A stretch of DNA of 64,000 nt, taken from the NCBI GenBank assembly GCA_037957365.1, contig JARHVA010002374.1, positions 186,001 to 250,000 on the forward strand. The letters are read 5' to 3'. Position numbers and translations under genes: made by a program. Under the pieces are notes generated by a model. The model was not told where the DNA came from. It did no database searches and saw only the letters and a program-made list of their open reading frames with translations. The number at the start of each line of letters is the position of its first letter. Position 1 is the first letter of the stretch. Origin of the DNA: Torreya grandis (lineage: Eukaryota > Streptophyta > Pinopsida > Cupressales > Taxaceae). Positions 35,934 to 48,389 of this stretch are shown here, one piece after another.

Positions 35934-36447
35934 TCGTCCACATGTCAACATCCCACTCATTTGGCTTCTCGGAGGTGACGTCAACAGAAGGATTTGTACG
36001 GACAATCCTAGGCAAGTGGATTAGCGAGAACCATCCATGTGTCATCATTTCGCTCACTCGGCTTCCTAGACGTTACATCAACAAAAAGATTTGTACGGAC
36101 GATCTCGAGCAAATGAAGGAATGAGACTTGTCCATGTGTCCTCATCTCGCTCACCCAACAACCTGGAGGTGATGTCAGCGAAAAGATTTGTACAGAGATC
36201 TCGAGGGAGCGAAACAACGAGAATCGTCCATGTGTCATCATCCTACTCACCTGGGTTTCTGGAGGTATGTTAGTAAAAAGATTTGTACGATCAATCTTAG
36301 GCAAGCAGACCAGTGGGAACCATCCACGTGTCATCATCCTATTCACTTGGCTTCTCGGAGGTGACATCGGTATAAGGATGTGTACAAATGACTCTGGACA
36401 AGTGGAACAATGAGAACATTCCACGTGTCATAAACCTACTCATCTTG
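35934..36447. repeat. 97-bp minisatellite, about five copies, with ACGTG-type motifs
   Basis: GATTTGTAC or GATGTGTAC recurs at 35991, 36088, 36185, 36280 and 36378, giving spacings of 97, 97, 95 and 98 bp. Each unit has CCA(C/T)GTGTCATCAT, then CTCACTTGGCTTCT-like, GGAGGTGACGTCA-like, GATTTGTAC and a CAAGTGGA...GAGAACC end. The core CACGTGTC or CATGTGTC and the TGACGTCA variant resemble plant bZIP (G-box/ABRE and ACGT-core) sites. Units diverge by about 15-25%, so the array is old. Confidence 0.88.
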
Positions 36448-37008
36448 ATAGCGCTCAATCCATACACGGTGTATGAAGCCTAACTTTTCAGCGGAATAGT
36501 GGGATCTTGCCACTAGTCCCCATCTCGCTAACCTGCGGCCCCAAGAGCAAAGCATAACATATGACATCTCAGTGATCAGCGGAATGATGACACACATACA
36601 CGTGTCCTCCAAAGCTATGTAAGCAAACATTTAATGCAAAATTATTAGGTCCGAAAAAGCAAAAAAGAGATTTGTCAAATTAGGATGACTAAGCATTTGG
36701 GAACATGTAGAAGAAGCCACATGACATTAAAAGGCCACGAAAATTCAGTTTTCTGAATTGAAAAGACTAAAGAGTAAGTCGTTGCTACATTTAATTCGCA
36801 CAAACTAAAGAATTAATGCATTCAATTCTTGCATCCAACACAACCAAAGCAAAATATTTTAAATTGCCATTTTTAATCTAATTACATCGCTTCCAAGCTA
36901 TCTAGAATATTGTGAATTTTGAGCCCAAGTGTAGATTGCAAATCCAAAACTCTTGTAATCGGTGATTTACAAGCCTTTCACAGAGCAAAGAATTTACGAA
37001 CAACATCA
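36448..37008. other. Possible leader of the 37009-41795 tract
   Basis: Non-coding on inspection. It includes a CACGTG-containing ACACGTGTCC at about 36598, similar to the minisatellite motif, and A-rich sequence before the candidate ATG at 37009. No LTR partner was found downstream. Confidence 0.4.
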
Positions 37009-40000
37009 ATGGCTTCCTAAACTCGCATCCCATTCCCTTTGCTTACCCAATTGCAAGCCCATGAGAGTTTACAGATACAACATTTGATGCAGTGACTTTG
37101 AACCATGAGTGCAAGCATTATTTAGAGATTTGGGACAGGGTCGAAACGATTGAGCCATACAAGGATGAGGATCAACGCTCTCTCTTCACATACAAATACA
37201 AAGATGATCCACTGGTCATCAAGACGATAGGCCTTCACAACGCAATGACTTAACCAAAGGGAATGCCTTGTATTGATTTCTTCTTTGATTTATTCTTCAA
37301 TGGCAAGGTTACTGGCAAAATATTTCATTTTAGACTAGGTAAGACACCGGTAATGTATATCAATGGGAATGGCTTTGAGAGGTATTATTATAGGCTTCCC
37401 ATTCTAAACATGCCATACAAGGAGGACATGGTCAACTCATGGCTTTAGAACCATAATGACATTAGCAAGTTGCAAGAATGGGTTGACAACCATATCAACT
37501 TCACAGTCCAAGGCCCTACTTCTACCATTTCCATAGTGGTCTTCACGGCAGGGGTTAGAATAGCCATGGCCCTTTTGAATAGGATATATTGTGTTTTGAT
37601 TGTCACTTACGTCAATGAGGTTTGGGTCCCTTTGCTGGATATAATTTTGACATCTAGCAAAATTGCGGCCCTAAGGGAGATTGTTAGCTCCAATCTGATT
37701 TCGAAACTAACCAATCTCAAGAGCTCACCAGACGGAAATTTATATATGATGTCCTACATGGTGGATGCAATGATTGCAACTATGCATGCATCTTGTGATT
37801 AGTTCTAGCAACCATCCACTAAGTACCCAAATATCAAAGTATGTGATGAATTCAACTTTTTTCATGTGCACAACTTTAGGAGGAATATGAAAAAGATTAC
37901 TAAGACTTTTTAGCCCATAGTGTATCAAGTTACATATGGGAAAAATATGCTTAGATTGTCAGACACAATGAAGAAGATCATTTAGAAGATGGGTGATTAC
38001 TAGGTATACCTCGAGCATACGATAATCGAAATTGAGGACACAAAGGCACACTCCTTATACCTACCAAGGATTGTGTTGGATAAGGTTGTTGAACATGAAA
38101 TTGCTACTTAATTCGCTGATAGTATTGATACTGATTTGAAGAAGGAAAAGCAAGCAACACTCCATCCAACCCCTCTGAGTATTGGTAGAATCTAATACAG
38201 AAGGTGTGAGCACCTGCAAATTGTTGGGAAGATTAGGGCACATTATGGGTTCAAGCGAATATTTTTCAGACATTGGGATCCTAGATGGAATGTCAGTAGA
38301 CACCTCAAAACATATGAAAGAAAAGTGAGGATTAATTATGGGCATCAGAGCTATGACATGATAGCATATTCATGAATGTTGAAGTGGCTATCAAGATGTG
38401 CAGAGCTAATATGTCAATGATTGTGGTGCCAAAAACCCAATACGATCCTACTATCACCAAAGAGGATGCCAAAAGGATTGAGAAGCAACAATGGCTTTCG
38501 AAACCCATTCATGGAACCCCTCCTTAGACAGAGGAGGGAACACAAGAAGCAACTGCCCATTTGGGATATCAAGTTATATATGGGAAGAATATGCCCAGAT
38601 TGTCAGACATAATGAAGAAGACTATTCAAAAGATGGGTGATTACTAGGTATACCCTGAGTATACGGTTATCAAAATTGAGGGCACAAAGGCACACTTTTT
38701 ATACCTACCAAGGATTGTGTCAAATAAGGTTGTTGAACATGAAATTGCTACTTAATTCGTTGATAGTATTGATATTAATTTGAAGAAGGAAAAGCAATCA
38801 ACACTCCATCCAACCCCTCTTAGTATTAGAAGAATCCAATACACAAGGTGGGAGTACCTACAAATTGTGGGGAAGATTAAGAGAAATTATGGGTTCAAGC
38901 AAGTATTTTTCAAACATTGGGATCCTAGAGAGAATGTCAGTAGACACCTAAAAAAATATGAAAGAAAAGCAAGAATTTACTATGGGCATCAGGCCTATGA
39001 CATGACAACATATTCATGAATGTTGAAGATGACTCTGAAGTGGCTATCAAGATGTGTAGAGCCAATATGTCAATGGTGGTGGTGCAAAAAATCCAATACA
39101 ATCCTACTATCCCCAGAGACGAGCCAAAAGAATTGAGAAACAGCAATGAGTTTCCAAACCCAATCACGCACCCCCTCTTTAGGCAAAAGAGGGAACACAA
39201 GAAGCCGGCCCATTTGGGATAACTCATACTGAAGAGAGAGTTGGGAGTCCTTCAACTTCCGTTGTACACACATTTGTTGTTGCCTCTCCATAGTGCAAAG
39301 TTGAAGAAGAAAGGATTGCAAGTCCAAGTGGAGCAACTATTATATTTTCCATGTTGCCCCTCCCTCCATTGACTATCGCATAACATGTAACTCTTCCTTC
39401 ATTTTTCTCTTAGGTGCATGCTACTTCTTTTTCTTTGACACCACCAGCACCAGTAGCTCAAACTACTGGTCAACCCACTTCACCACCCATCATTCTTCCA
39501 GCAACAACTACTCTTGTCACCCCATCATCACTTGCAATCACCATTCCTTCATTGTCTACTCGACCTCCCACTGGGCCAGCCTCTACTGCTACTAAAACAA
39601 TACTCACCTATACAAGGAAGCCCAAGACCTCACATATTTCTTCGCAAAAGGTGAAAGTAAAAGACCCTGCAAAACACCCTAAACAGGGAGGTGGTGGAAG
39701 AAGGGTTACAAGAAGATTGGACACCATGTCATAGTATATGACAGTGATGAAGAAGATAAAACAAGAAAATATGAAGATGAATTCCTATCAGGACCTGACG
39801 CTGAAGAGTCATGCTCAATTAGTGAAACCATAGATTTGGATCGAGAAAATGAGTGGTTATATGAGAAAAGCACTCAGTCAAGGGAAAAAAAATGATATTT
39901 GAATTTGAAGAAGTCAACAAAAGAGATGGTAGCTCAGTTGCTACTGAATTATTATCAGATAAAGAGGGAGATGCGGAAGGAGAGACAAAATCAGAACTAC

Positions 40001-41795
40001 AAACTAAAGCTCAGGGGCCATACCCAAGTACACCTCCAAACTCTCTACATCCAACAATTACAACAATTAGTACTCCAGCTAGTCCTCCTTTGGTTGTAAG
40101 TCTTAAAAATTCTCATTGTATAGCTACTGCTTCAATTTCAATAGTAAATATTGGTACAACACATTCTTTAGATTCCTTAAGCCAGATTACCTAGCCCCAG
40201 ATTGCCACATTACCCATTTTGCCTACCATAGCCTAGTCTATTGCTATAGACTCTATGGCCACCACTATTACGAATGTTGGAGTTGTTTATACCTTTATTA
40301 CTATGTGCAAAATCTATTAAACACCCCAGTGACCTATTCATTTTTTAATGGAACCAATCCTCAGTCTTCTGGGCCTAACACGGGGGTACATTTTGAAAAT
40401 TTGGTGTTTACCTCCATTTTTGCCACACCAACCACCCTCCTAGAATGACCACGCAGATAGAGATGCCTATTGGCCAGGGTATTCAGACATACTCACCAGT
40501 GGTCTCAGTTAACAAGGCAACATGGAAGGCTAAATACGTAATTGACACACCAATCCAAAGGCATGGTATTTGCTAGAGGAAAGCAATACCTCCATTACCT
40601 GTAGTAGGGACATCTTCCCCCATGACTATGTTACCTCTTAGATTATCCCTTCCAATCACTCAAGATAAACCATCACAATCAGTAAAGCCTGCAGAACAAA
40701 CAGAGTGACCAGTTGCTTTGAATATTCCTTCATGGATCAGGGGGCTACAACAGGAGGAAGAGATAGGTAGGGAAGACTTGGTGATAACTGAACAGCCTAT
40801 AGTGAAATTCTATTTTGACAAACATACTAGTACTTTAAGGAAAGTCAAGATGAAGACTTTAGTTGTTGAGGGTCAACAAATGAAACTGGAGCAGAGAGAA
40901 GATATCTTCTCTCTAACTAAGAAAAGGAAGTTAAACCCTTTAGACCCTGATAAAATTAGGTAGGATCCTTACAATTTTGTAGATGCCACTGGAGGAGTAA
41001 TAAAGGAAATGTTCAAAAGTTTTGATCAGACAGTACAGAAGCAGTGAAAGGTTAGCACCATTTAGACCCCAAAGGAGATAGAAGACAATTTACATGGGGT
41101 TGCAAGGAAGCTTTTTGATACCATTGAGTCAATATGGTCAGCAAAGGCCACTTCTTAACCCAAATGGGAAGCCGTTTTGCAATTGTTTAATAAAATAAAA
41201 AAAGTTGATGGTTAGCTTCATTTCCTTAGTCAAGCAACTAGGAATAAAGCCTATACTTATTTGAATCTAATAATTACAACTGAAGTTGCATGGGCCTAGA
41301 ATTTTGTAGCTATAAAGTGACACTTTGCTTGAGTGGCCCCAGGGGTTGCTAGCCCTTGTTCCTCAGTTTGCAAATTAGGAAAGAGAGGCAGTCGCTATCT
41401 TGACAGACTTAAGAGTTACTCAAGTAAATACATAGCAGGGGCAATTGGTTTCTAGACCAGTCTTTAAAAATATTCTGAGCAATAGTGGATAGCTTTAGAG
41501 CTGAGATAGAAGGCACCGTTTACAAAAACAATGATGAAATAATAGAGCTAGTTAATTTTGTAAGGGACAAGATCATAGGAATCGAGGCCTTGAATGTTGA
41601 GGTTAGAGCTACACTAGGCACCCATAAGAAGATGATGAACAAGTTTCCACAGTTGTTCGAAAGGCCATTGCTTGATTTTGAAACCATTGATATAGATTTC
41701 CAGGCAAGTCATGCTCTTTGTATTAAGAGGGAAACAAGTAAGCAAGAAATGGTAGCACTGCACGTCATGCCTACTTCACCTCATATTACTTAGCT
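37009..41795 (+). pseudogene. Large unrecognised coding tract, degenerate
   Basis: A long, broken open frame of unknown family. The candidate start ATG at 37009 is followed one frameshift later by LNSHPIPFAYPIASP, then FDAVTLNHECKHYLEIWDRV (37083) and a mostly collinear frame to 37802 broken only by stop codons. The first part (to about 39220) is a compact, Trp/Tyr-rich domain with blocks GMPCIDFFFDLFFNGKVTGK, QEWVDNHINF, HYGFKxIFFxHWDPR and VSRHLKxYERKxRI. The middle (39410-40200) is Pro/Ser/Thr-rich with an acidic stretch (YDSDEEDKTRKYEDEF, about 39735). The end (40710-41795) is Lys/Glu-rich and helical, with a last open piece, MDSFRAEIEGTVYKNNDEII, from 41485. There are no RT, integrase, protease or CCHC motifs. 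A gag-like or accessory protein of a large retroelement, or a decayed plant gene family, are both possible. Stops, at least two frameshifts and an internal duplication make it non-functional here. Confidence 0.5.
37923..39220 (+). repeat. 644-bp tandem duplication inside the unrecognised coding tract
   Basis: TATCAAGTTA(C/T)ATATGGGAA starts at 37923 and again at 38567. The copies run in parallel through ACTCCATCCAACCCCTCT, ATTATGGGTTCAAGC, CATTGGGATCCTAGA and GAGGGAACACAAGAAG to about 39220. They differ at some 5-8% of positions by eye, mostly single substitutions. The right copy keeps a frame after 39016 (NVEDDSEVAIKM...) that the left copy has lost. Confidence 0.93.
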
Positions 41796-42450
41796 TCCTA
41801 GGTACATGTTAGTGCACACTAGGACTGGGTTTGCTTACATCCCACTTCCAGCGTCTACTTTGGGTTTATTTGCAGTTTTAATAACCACTTTACTGCAAAT
41901 TCGGCTTCATCGTCTCCAACTCCTTTGGCTAGTGATGCCACATCAACACTAATCTAAAAATAAATATGTATTTGCATGTTTTGACTAAGTTGGAACTTCT
42001 TTCCAAATTTACATAGCATGTATCTATTGTATTTTTAGTTGCAAAATTTTATTTTGAGCGATCAATGTGGTACATGCATACTTGGCATGAGTTTACCATA
42101 CAATATTATTTTCAAATGTATATTATTAGACAACACTTGAGAGATGACGCCTTCCCCATCTCAAGCCTATATATACTTGTATTCTCCTTTTGCAATGAGG
42201 AGAATTTTTGGCTATTGAGATTAATAAGAATTTATGAGAAGTTTTACAAATTTGATCTTGATGTTCAAATTCTTGATTCTTCTCCAATTCTGTGGATTGT
42301 ATAAGAAGTGATGTCATTCTAGTATCTTTGTTCTTTGATTGTGCATGAGTTATCTTTTTAATAAATTATTTCACTTTAAGCTATAACTGATTTTAATGCC
42401 TTTTGCATGTTGATTATAATCCCCCATTGTATATGTGCAATAATAATCTG
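41796..42450 (+). repeat. LTR-like sequence downstream of the unrecognised tract
   Basis: Around 42085-42290 there is CAAGCCTATATATACTTGTA, then TTTTGCAATGAGGAG and GAGATTAATAAGAA, the TATA-plus-leader layout of plant LTR promoters. No matching copy was found upstream of 37009, so whether it is the 3' LTR of the element carrying the tract is open. Confidence 0.4.
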
Positions 42451-42917
42451 ACAAATACAACAACGTTTGGTTATGCATGTTTAAATTTGCTATGTGTTGG
42501 TTCCCTTTGACTCTTTACTGTGTTTGATTGTTGGCGTGATATAATAGCTTACAACAAATATTAGTCTTTTGATTTCTTATCCTACTTAGTTAAGGTGCTA
42601 ATCTTGTTTTCATCTTATGTGGTCCATGGGGTTCTTTTCTGTTCTTCCTTTCTCTCTTTTTGAGTTTGTTTTAGAAGCCCTGCCCACCTTAGTTAAAATG
42701 ATCATCCTTCCACCCATTTCAAGTAGATCTAGGTTCACCCATAGCCGACCCATCTGTGGTCTATATCGCTCACCTCTATTCCACCAACATGTTATAAAAC
42801 CGAATACTCTGCAACTCATGCTTTGGAGTGAAATCTTTCACCAATCTTAAAACATTAGAGGCTACCTCGTAAACATCTTTGTGATGTGTATAAAAGCCAC
42901 ATCAACACTTTCAACCC

Positions 42918-43400
42918 CATGAAACATCTTCAAAGCATGGTTCTAATCAGGGTCAGGTTGCCTCTTCTCCTATGTGAATATTGGCAAGAGTCCTCTATAA
43001 GAAGATCAAACGTGCAATTAATGAGTATATTATCGCCTCTAAATTTACCAAGCACAAAGCCTTGATATTCAAAATTATGGGAGCTTTCCAAGGGCCCAAA
43101 ACTTTGAGGATTAATGACCATGAACCCTGTGGGATGTGGATATCTTAATGATGCCCAAAAACTCATTAGTAGCTAATTTTATTATAAATAAAAAAGAGTA
43201 GGGTTTCCAAAGAGGTCCCTAGTTCATGAAAATTTGGGGATTTAAATGAAACAATGAAACATCTTCAAAGCATAGTTCTAATTTGGGTAAGGTTGCCTAT
43301 TTTCCTAACTGAATATTGGCATGAATCGTCAATTAAGAAGATTGACAATGCAATCGGTGAGTATATTATGGCCTCTAAATTTACCAAGCATCCTAGTGTC
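42918..43400. repeat. Diverged direct duplication, about 145 bp, 335 bp apart
   Basis: GAAACATCTTCAAAGCAT occurs at 42921 and 43256. Both are followed by a GGTTGCCT...GAATATTGGCA block and GAGTATATTAT(C/G)GCCTCTAAATTTACCAAGCA. The sequence between copies is not repeated. No coding family was recognised. Confidence 0.8.
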
Positions 43401-44479
43401 CTAGATTATGCAAGAGTTTGTCAATAAAGGCTTGGAAAATCCTTAGTTGGATGTAAGATAGCTAGACATGTAAGGGATTGAGTGGGAACAACCAATTGGT
43501 TATGAGAATATTCCCATTTGATGTTGAATATGCTACGAGCATTCAAATTTTGTCCTACTTGATACACTCAAAACTTAGGCACCAAAGAAGGGCCCAACTC
43601 ATTTGGAAAAGGACAAATTTAAATGAGCTAGAAAAATAAGTTAAAGTTAGCTACAACATGGGTTGAAGAGATGGTTGATATACAAAGCATGCAAGAAGTT
43701 ACGACATCCCACGTGGTAGATCTACAAGTAAAACATGTGACATTTTATTCAATTAATCAAATGATCAACAAACAAAAGGCATAGGAAAAAGTACAATTTA
43801 CATTTGTTGCATATGCCTCTAAACTTGCAACAAGAGGAAGGGAAAACAAAAGCCAACATTTAGGTATCCCATTTTGTTGAGAAAAGAAAACCATTAATAG
43901 ATCCAAGGGATCAAATCATGCCAAGGAACAAACTAGAACAAACTTGGGAACCAAAATACAAGATTGAGCATATGGACCAACACTTAGGAATGACTCTCAT
44001 CCATTAGGAAGAAATGAGATTCATCTCCCAAAAAGAGCTTATAGATCAAATATACCCAAAAAACCCTTACCAAAAAACCCTTAGGCATATCCAACAAACG
44101 CCTCTTTGTCAAAGACAAAGCTCAGAATAAACACTTAACAAGATTCTCCTCTATGAAATATAAATAATAGGTTCCTTGAAGAAGAAATGTTTTAGACATA
44201 TAATCTTTTGTCTTGACCTCATAACAATGGGTCACTGGGTTTGTGCCAAGTATGCTCCCAACCTCATCAATCCCTTTCCCAGGAATAATTTGTAAATTTC
44301 TTAAATGAATTTAAATAATATTTTTGTGTGGCCAATATTAACATCTCTTTATGACGATGTTAGCACAAGCCATTTGTAATTACACTAATTTATGGGATCT
44401 TCACCCTAGTTAGAGTTAATGCGATCATAAGAGAAAGTAAAGAAATCACTTTATTATATTCCAAGATAAATTGGTTAGT
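43401..44479. other. AT-rich stretch, nothing recognised
   Basis: No domain, LTR pair or RNA gene was seen on either strand. Confidence 0.5.
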
Positions 44480-44725
44480 AGATTTCACACATCCACACAT
44501 ATAACTTGAACACCAATATTTATTACATTACACATCCTCTTTACTTCGTATAATTGCCTATTACGTTCCATAATGTAATTTATTATATTAATTACTTGGC
44601 ATACACAAAATAGAATAAGGGGATACAAGATTCCCCACATCCACACATATAACTCTCGATCACACTCTAGTCGAGTAGACACTTGGCATATACAAAATAA
44701 AAGAAGGGGATACAAGATACAAGAT
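44480..44725. repeat. Short direct duplication flanking the microsatellite block
   Basis: CCACACATATAACT occurs at about 44490 and 44640, and ACTTGGCATA(C/T)ACAAAATA followed by GGGGATACAAGAT at about 44594 and 44680. A fragment (CTAGTAGAGTA...ACACTTG) reappears at about 45149 beyond the microsatellites. Confidence 0.75.
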
Positions 44726-44769
44726 TAGTTACAAGCGAGGGGGAGGGGGAGAGGTGTAAAGGACTTTTA

Positions 44770-45135
<366 letters not shown>

Positions 45136-46299
45136 GACACGCACACACTCTAGTAGAGTAAACACTTGACCGCCCCTCCTCCCTCGACTATAGGGTAGGG
45201 TACAATAGGGTTGGGATTGAGGGTGGCTACACAATATAGATAGTTGTGACTCCACCACTCGACCAATAGAGGAGGACTCGACCCCCTGAAGATGTTATAA
45301 TTCTAGAAACCTACATTATAGGTAACCATGGTTGTTGGGGTGGACTTACTCTTACTAGATACAAGTCAACCATATAATAATTCCATCTCCCTCCTACCTT
45401 CATTTTTAGAGTTATCTAACTTGGGCTTCTAGTTTCACACTTCTAGTTCACATTCTATAACCTTAATCCTTCTTAGGATACTATGTTATGGACTTGATTT
45501 CTGATGGTCTCTCTGCAAGTTGCTCTTTTATCGTGCCTAGTATCAACTATAACTTAGGTTTGGGATTAGTCATCATTATGTTATATATGTAATATAATAT
45601 AATATAATATAATTGGGCTAGCACTTCAATCAAGGTAATGACCTACATATCCCGATACATACATATACATTTGTTTCAAGGTGATGGATAAGGTGGGTGA
45701 GGATCTTGGTTCAATGGGAGGGATGATTAGTACTTGTATGCCAAGTAGTAGAGGGATGGCCATGGGCCTAGGGGTGGGCATCGAGGTCATTGGTTCATAC
45801 TAGGAAAAATCACGTGTGTGTGATTCTTTGTAATACTATCATATGAATTCAATATAGTGTAATTTTAGTCTCAAAGTTCTGTTTGAGTATGTGTCCATTG
45901 GAGAACACTGAGTCTAGGCTATGAGGAAAAGTTGTCATTAACTTGGTCCCCTCTTACCCAACTTTCATAATGCATGATAGAAGTGTAACACAACATTCTC
46001 AATCTGGTATGTAATTAGGACCAATCGAGCCCCAAATAGGAAGGATAAGATAGTCAATGTTTTTTCTACACCTCCACCTCCACCTTCAATCGGTGAGGAT
46101 GGATGAACTATATATCGGTATTCGCATGAGGAGGTTGAGGGGGAAGATGACGAATGGAGGAGAGGCTCATAGTTTAGTGTTTGTCCCATCTCCATTCTTC
46201 ATCTAGATGGTTAGTTGGTGTTGCAAAAGTCCACATGATTTCCCACATGTATGATGATGACATTGTCATGTTTTATCAATTTGTCATGATTGATAATAA
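45136..46299. other. Intergenic sequence with an ATAAT microsatellite
   Basis: A short (TATAA)n run lies at about 45590-45613. A Pro/Ser-rich open frame near 46060-46195 comes from CACCTC repeats. Otherwise nothing was recognised. Confidence 0.5.
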
Positions 46300-47165
46300 T
46301 GCGGTATGCTTGGTGTTAATGCGGTGTATGGAAATACATATTCTATCTTGATGAAAACCTTTGCAACAAGCAACAATGATTGTCCAAATTTCAAGTTGGG
46401 TCATGCACTCTAATCCCCATAACTTCATCCTCATAGGGGACTTCCATACCAAACAAAAACACCTAAAGAGAAAAAGGAAGGGCAAGGTTTCAATAGGTTA
46501 ATAGTTGGTGCACTACTACAACTACCCACCAAAAATTCTATGCTAAATTTGGATTTCACCCAAGGGGTTTTATCCTAGTGGAACAAAAGAAGGGGTTAAC
46601 ATTATATAATTTAGAAAGTACATAGAATAATATTTTGGACATATGGTTGGGTGCACCCTAAAAATCATAGAAACTGTTTGGGACAACAATCTCTCATACC
46701 TTAGCCAATTCAGCTCAAAATAACAACCTGAACCATGGTGGCTTGGGAACACTAATTTTGATTTGAAAGTTTGTCTCATTCATCCCAAACTTGGAATGAT
46801 GGGGAAAGAATAGGCAACATTCGAGAGTGTGAAAATGTACAAATTCATAGGCCTATTGAATCATCTCAAACTCATAATGAAAATTAGAACTTCAAAATCT
46901 TTGGATTTTTTTTTTCATAGTCAAAGGACACTCTGCATAGACTTCACATACTAAAAAAGAAGAATATATTTGAAAGCTTATCTCAAGTATTGGTTGCTCA
47001 AGACCAACAATTAATCTAGGATATTTCTTCAATTTCACGTAGAAAGGAACAATACCAAAAGAAAATAAAATATAAGGAAACATGGGTCACATAAGGGGAT
47101 GCTAATGCATATTTCCATGAGTCAAACATTCATAAACAACATATCAACCCTAATACATAAAATGA
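46300..47165 (+). pseudogene. L1-type LINE fragment, end of endonuclease and linker
   Basis: Broken frames on the + strand follow an L1-type LINE protein: YGNTYSILMKTF (46327), a decayed IGDFH segment (about 46437), LDFTQGVLS*WNKRRG (46550-46598), an interrupted SLSHSSQTWNDG segment (about 46775), and a final GDANAYFHESNIHKQH (47098), matching the GDxNTxFFHxxxxxRR motif just before the RT. RT itself is absent; at 47190 a copia segment begins. It belongs to the same broad family as 27411-31170. Confidence 0.75.
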
Positions 47166-47189
47166 ATCTAAACTTGTGAGTACACCCTT

Positions 47190-47955
47190 CCCTTTATTTG
47201 CAAAATAGTGTCTCAAGACACAAGAAGATATCTAGGACATGTCTTGGTTCTTTGTGAAATTATTGTTGGAAGCCTAATGTATGCTATCATATGTAATAAA
47301 CCCGATTTTACTGATGCAATGGGAGTTGTGAGCAGATATATGTCCAATTTAGGAAAGGAATATTGGACTGTTGTGAAGAGGATATTCAACTATATGTGTG
47401 GCATTTTAAATAATGCAATCTACTACACATGAATAAGTAGGAAGAATGCAATAGTAAATGTACAAGGCTTTGTTGATTCTTGATTGTTGAAGATCTACAA
47501 GTGGTTATGTGTTTTACTCATTTGGTCGATAAATCAACTAAATGAACAAGAAGCAAGCAATTGTTGCATTGTCAACTATACAAGCTGAGTGCATGGCAAT
47601 CACTCATACAAGTAAGGAAGTTGTATGATTACAAGGCAATGTTTGAATATTGGTTTATTATAGAAATAAATAATGATATAATGTGATAGTCAATGCACAA
47701 TATATTTAGTAAATAACCCAACTTATCATGCTCAGTCAAAGCATATCGATGTACAATATCATTTTGTTAGAGACATTGTTGAAGACAAGAATAAGTTGTT
47801 AGAAAATGTTGATATTTTGGGGAATGTTTATGATTCATTGATAAAGGTTGTGAATACTAAGAACTTTTCTTTGTGTAGAAGATCAATGGGCATGGTTGCC
47901 CTTAGTTGTTGAAAGTATGTAGTTGTGACCCCCTATGCAAAGTAATCAACAAATG
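47190..47955 (+). pseudogene. Ty1/copia RNase H and 3' end, orientation opposite to the rest of the locus
   Basis: The + strand reads VGSLMYAIICNKPDF (47269), SRYMSNLGKEYWTVVKRIFN (47332-47391) and a C-terminal RNase H with broken VDSxLL, QAECMAIT-like and KAYRCTISFC-like pieces. These are the connection/RNase H end of a copia polyprotein. It stops at about 47950 with a polypurine stretch, AAATGGGAGAT, next to the LTR at 47961. It starts almost exactly where the minus-strand RT at 48390-49330 leaves off in protein coordinates. Confidence 0.82.
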
Positions 47956-47960
47956 GGAGA

Positions 47961-48385
47961 TTATTGGATATGTGTTGTATAATTTGCATGATAACCCTTA
48001 TGGACTATATAGGCTGACACATATTAGCAGTGCCCATGCAGGGGTTCGAGGATAAGAACCCCCCAAAAAATAATTAGGGATCCTATATGTGGTTTTGGAT
48101 ATATATGGTTGGTTTTTGCCCATGGTTTATGACACACTATTTATATACTCGTGATTGATACCCATTATATCATAATACATCTTAGACGGTTTCTTTTTGA
48201 TGTGCCCATAAATACACACACATGGATTAGGGAAAAGTAGATTTTTTGAATTACATTATTGTGTTGTAAATGATTGACTTAATACAATAAGAAAAAAGTG
48301 GTTGTGTTGTGTTTTAGAGTTTTATTGGGTGAAAATATTGAGTATCAGTGTCTACCATTTTTATTTCTTGTTAGCATTACTTATT
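47961..48385 (+). repeat. Copia LTR, + orientation
   Basis: Directly after the polypurine tract. It is homologous, in the opposite orientation, to 58372-58793: shared GGGGTTC, CCCCCCAAAAAATA, CCTATATG, GTTTCTTTTTGATGTGCC, and the ACTTAATACAATAAGAAAAA/GTGGTTGTG block. End positions are approximate. Confidence 0.8.
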
Positions 48386-48389
48386 TTTC

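Noticed and set aside
35934..36447. CRISPR-like array
   Set aside because: Direct repeats recur every 97 bp, but the whole unit repeats, without unique spacers, and the DNA is plant nuclear. It is a minisatellite.
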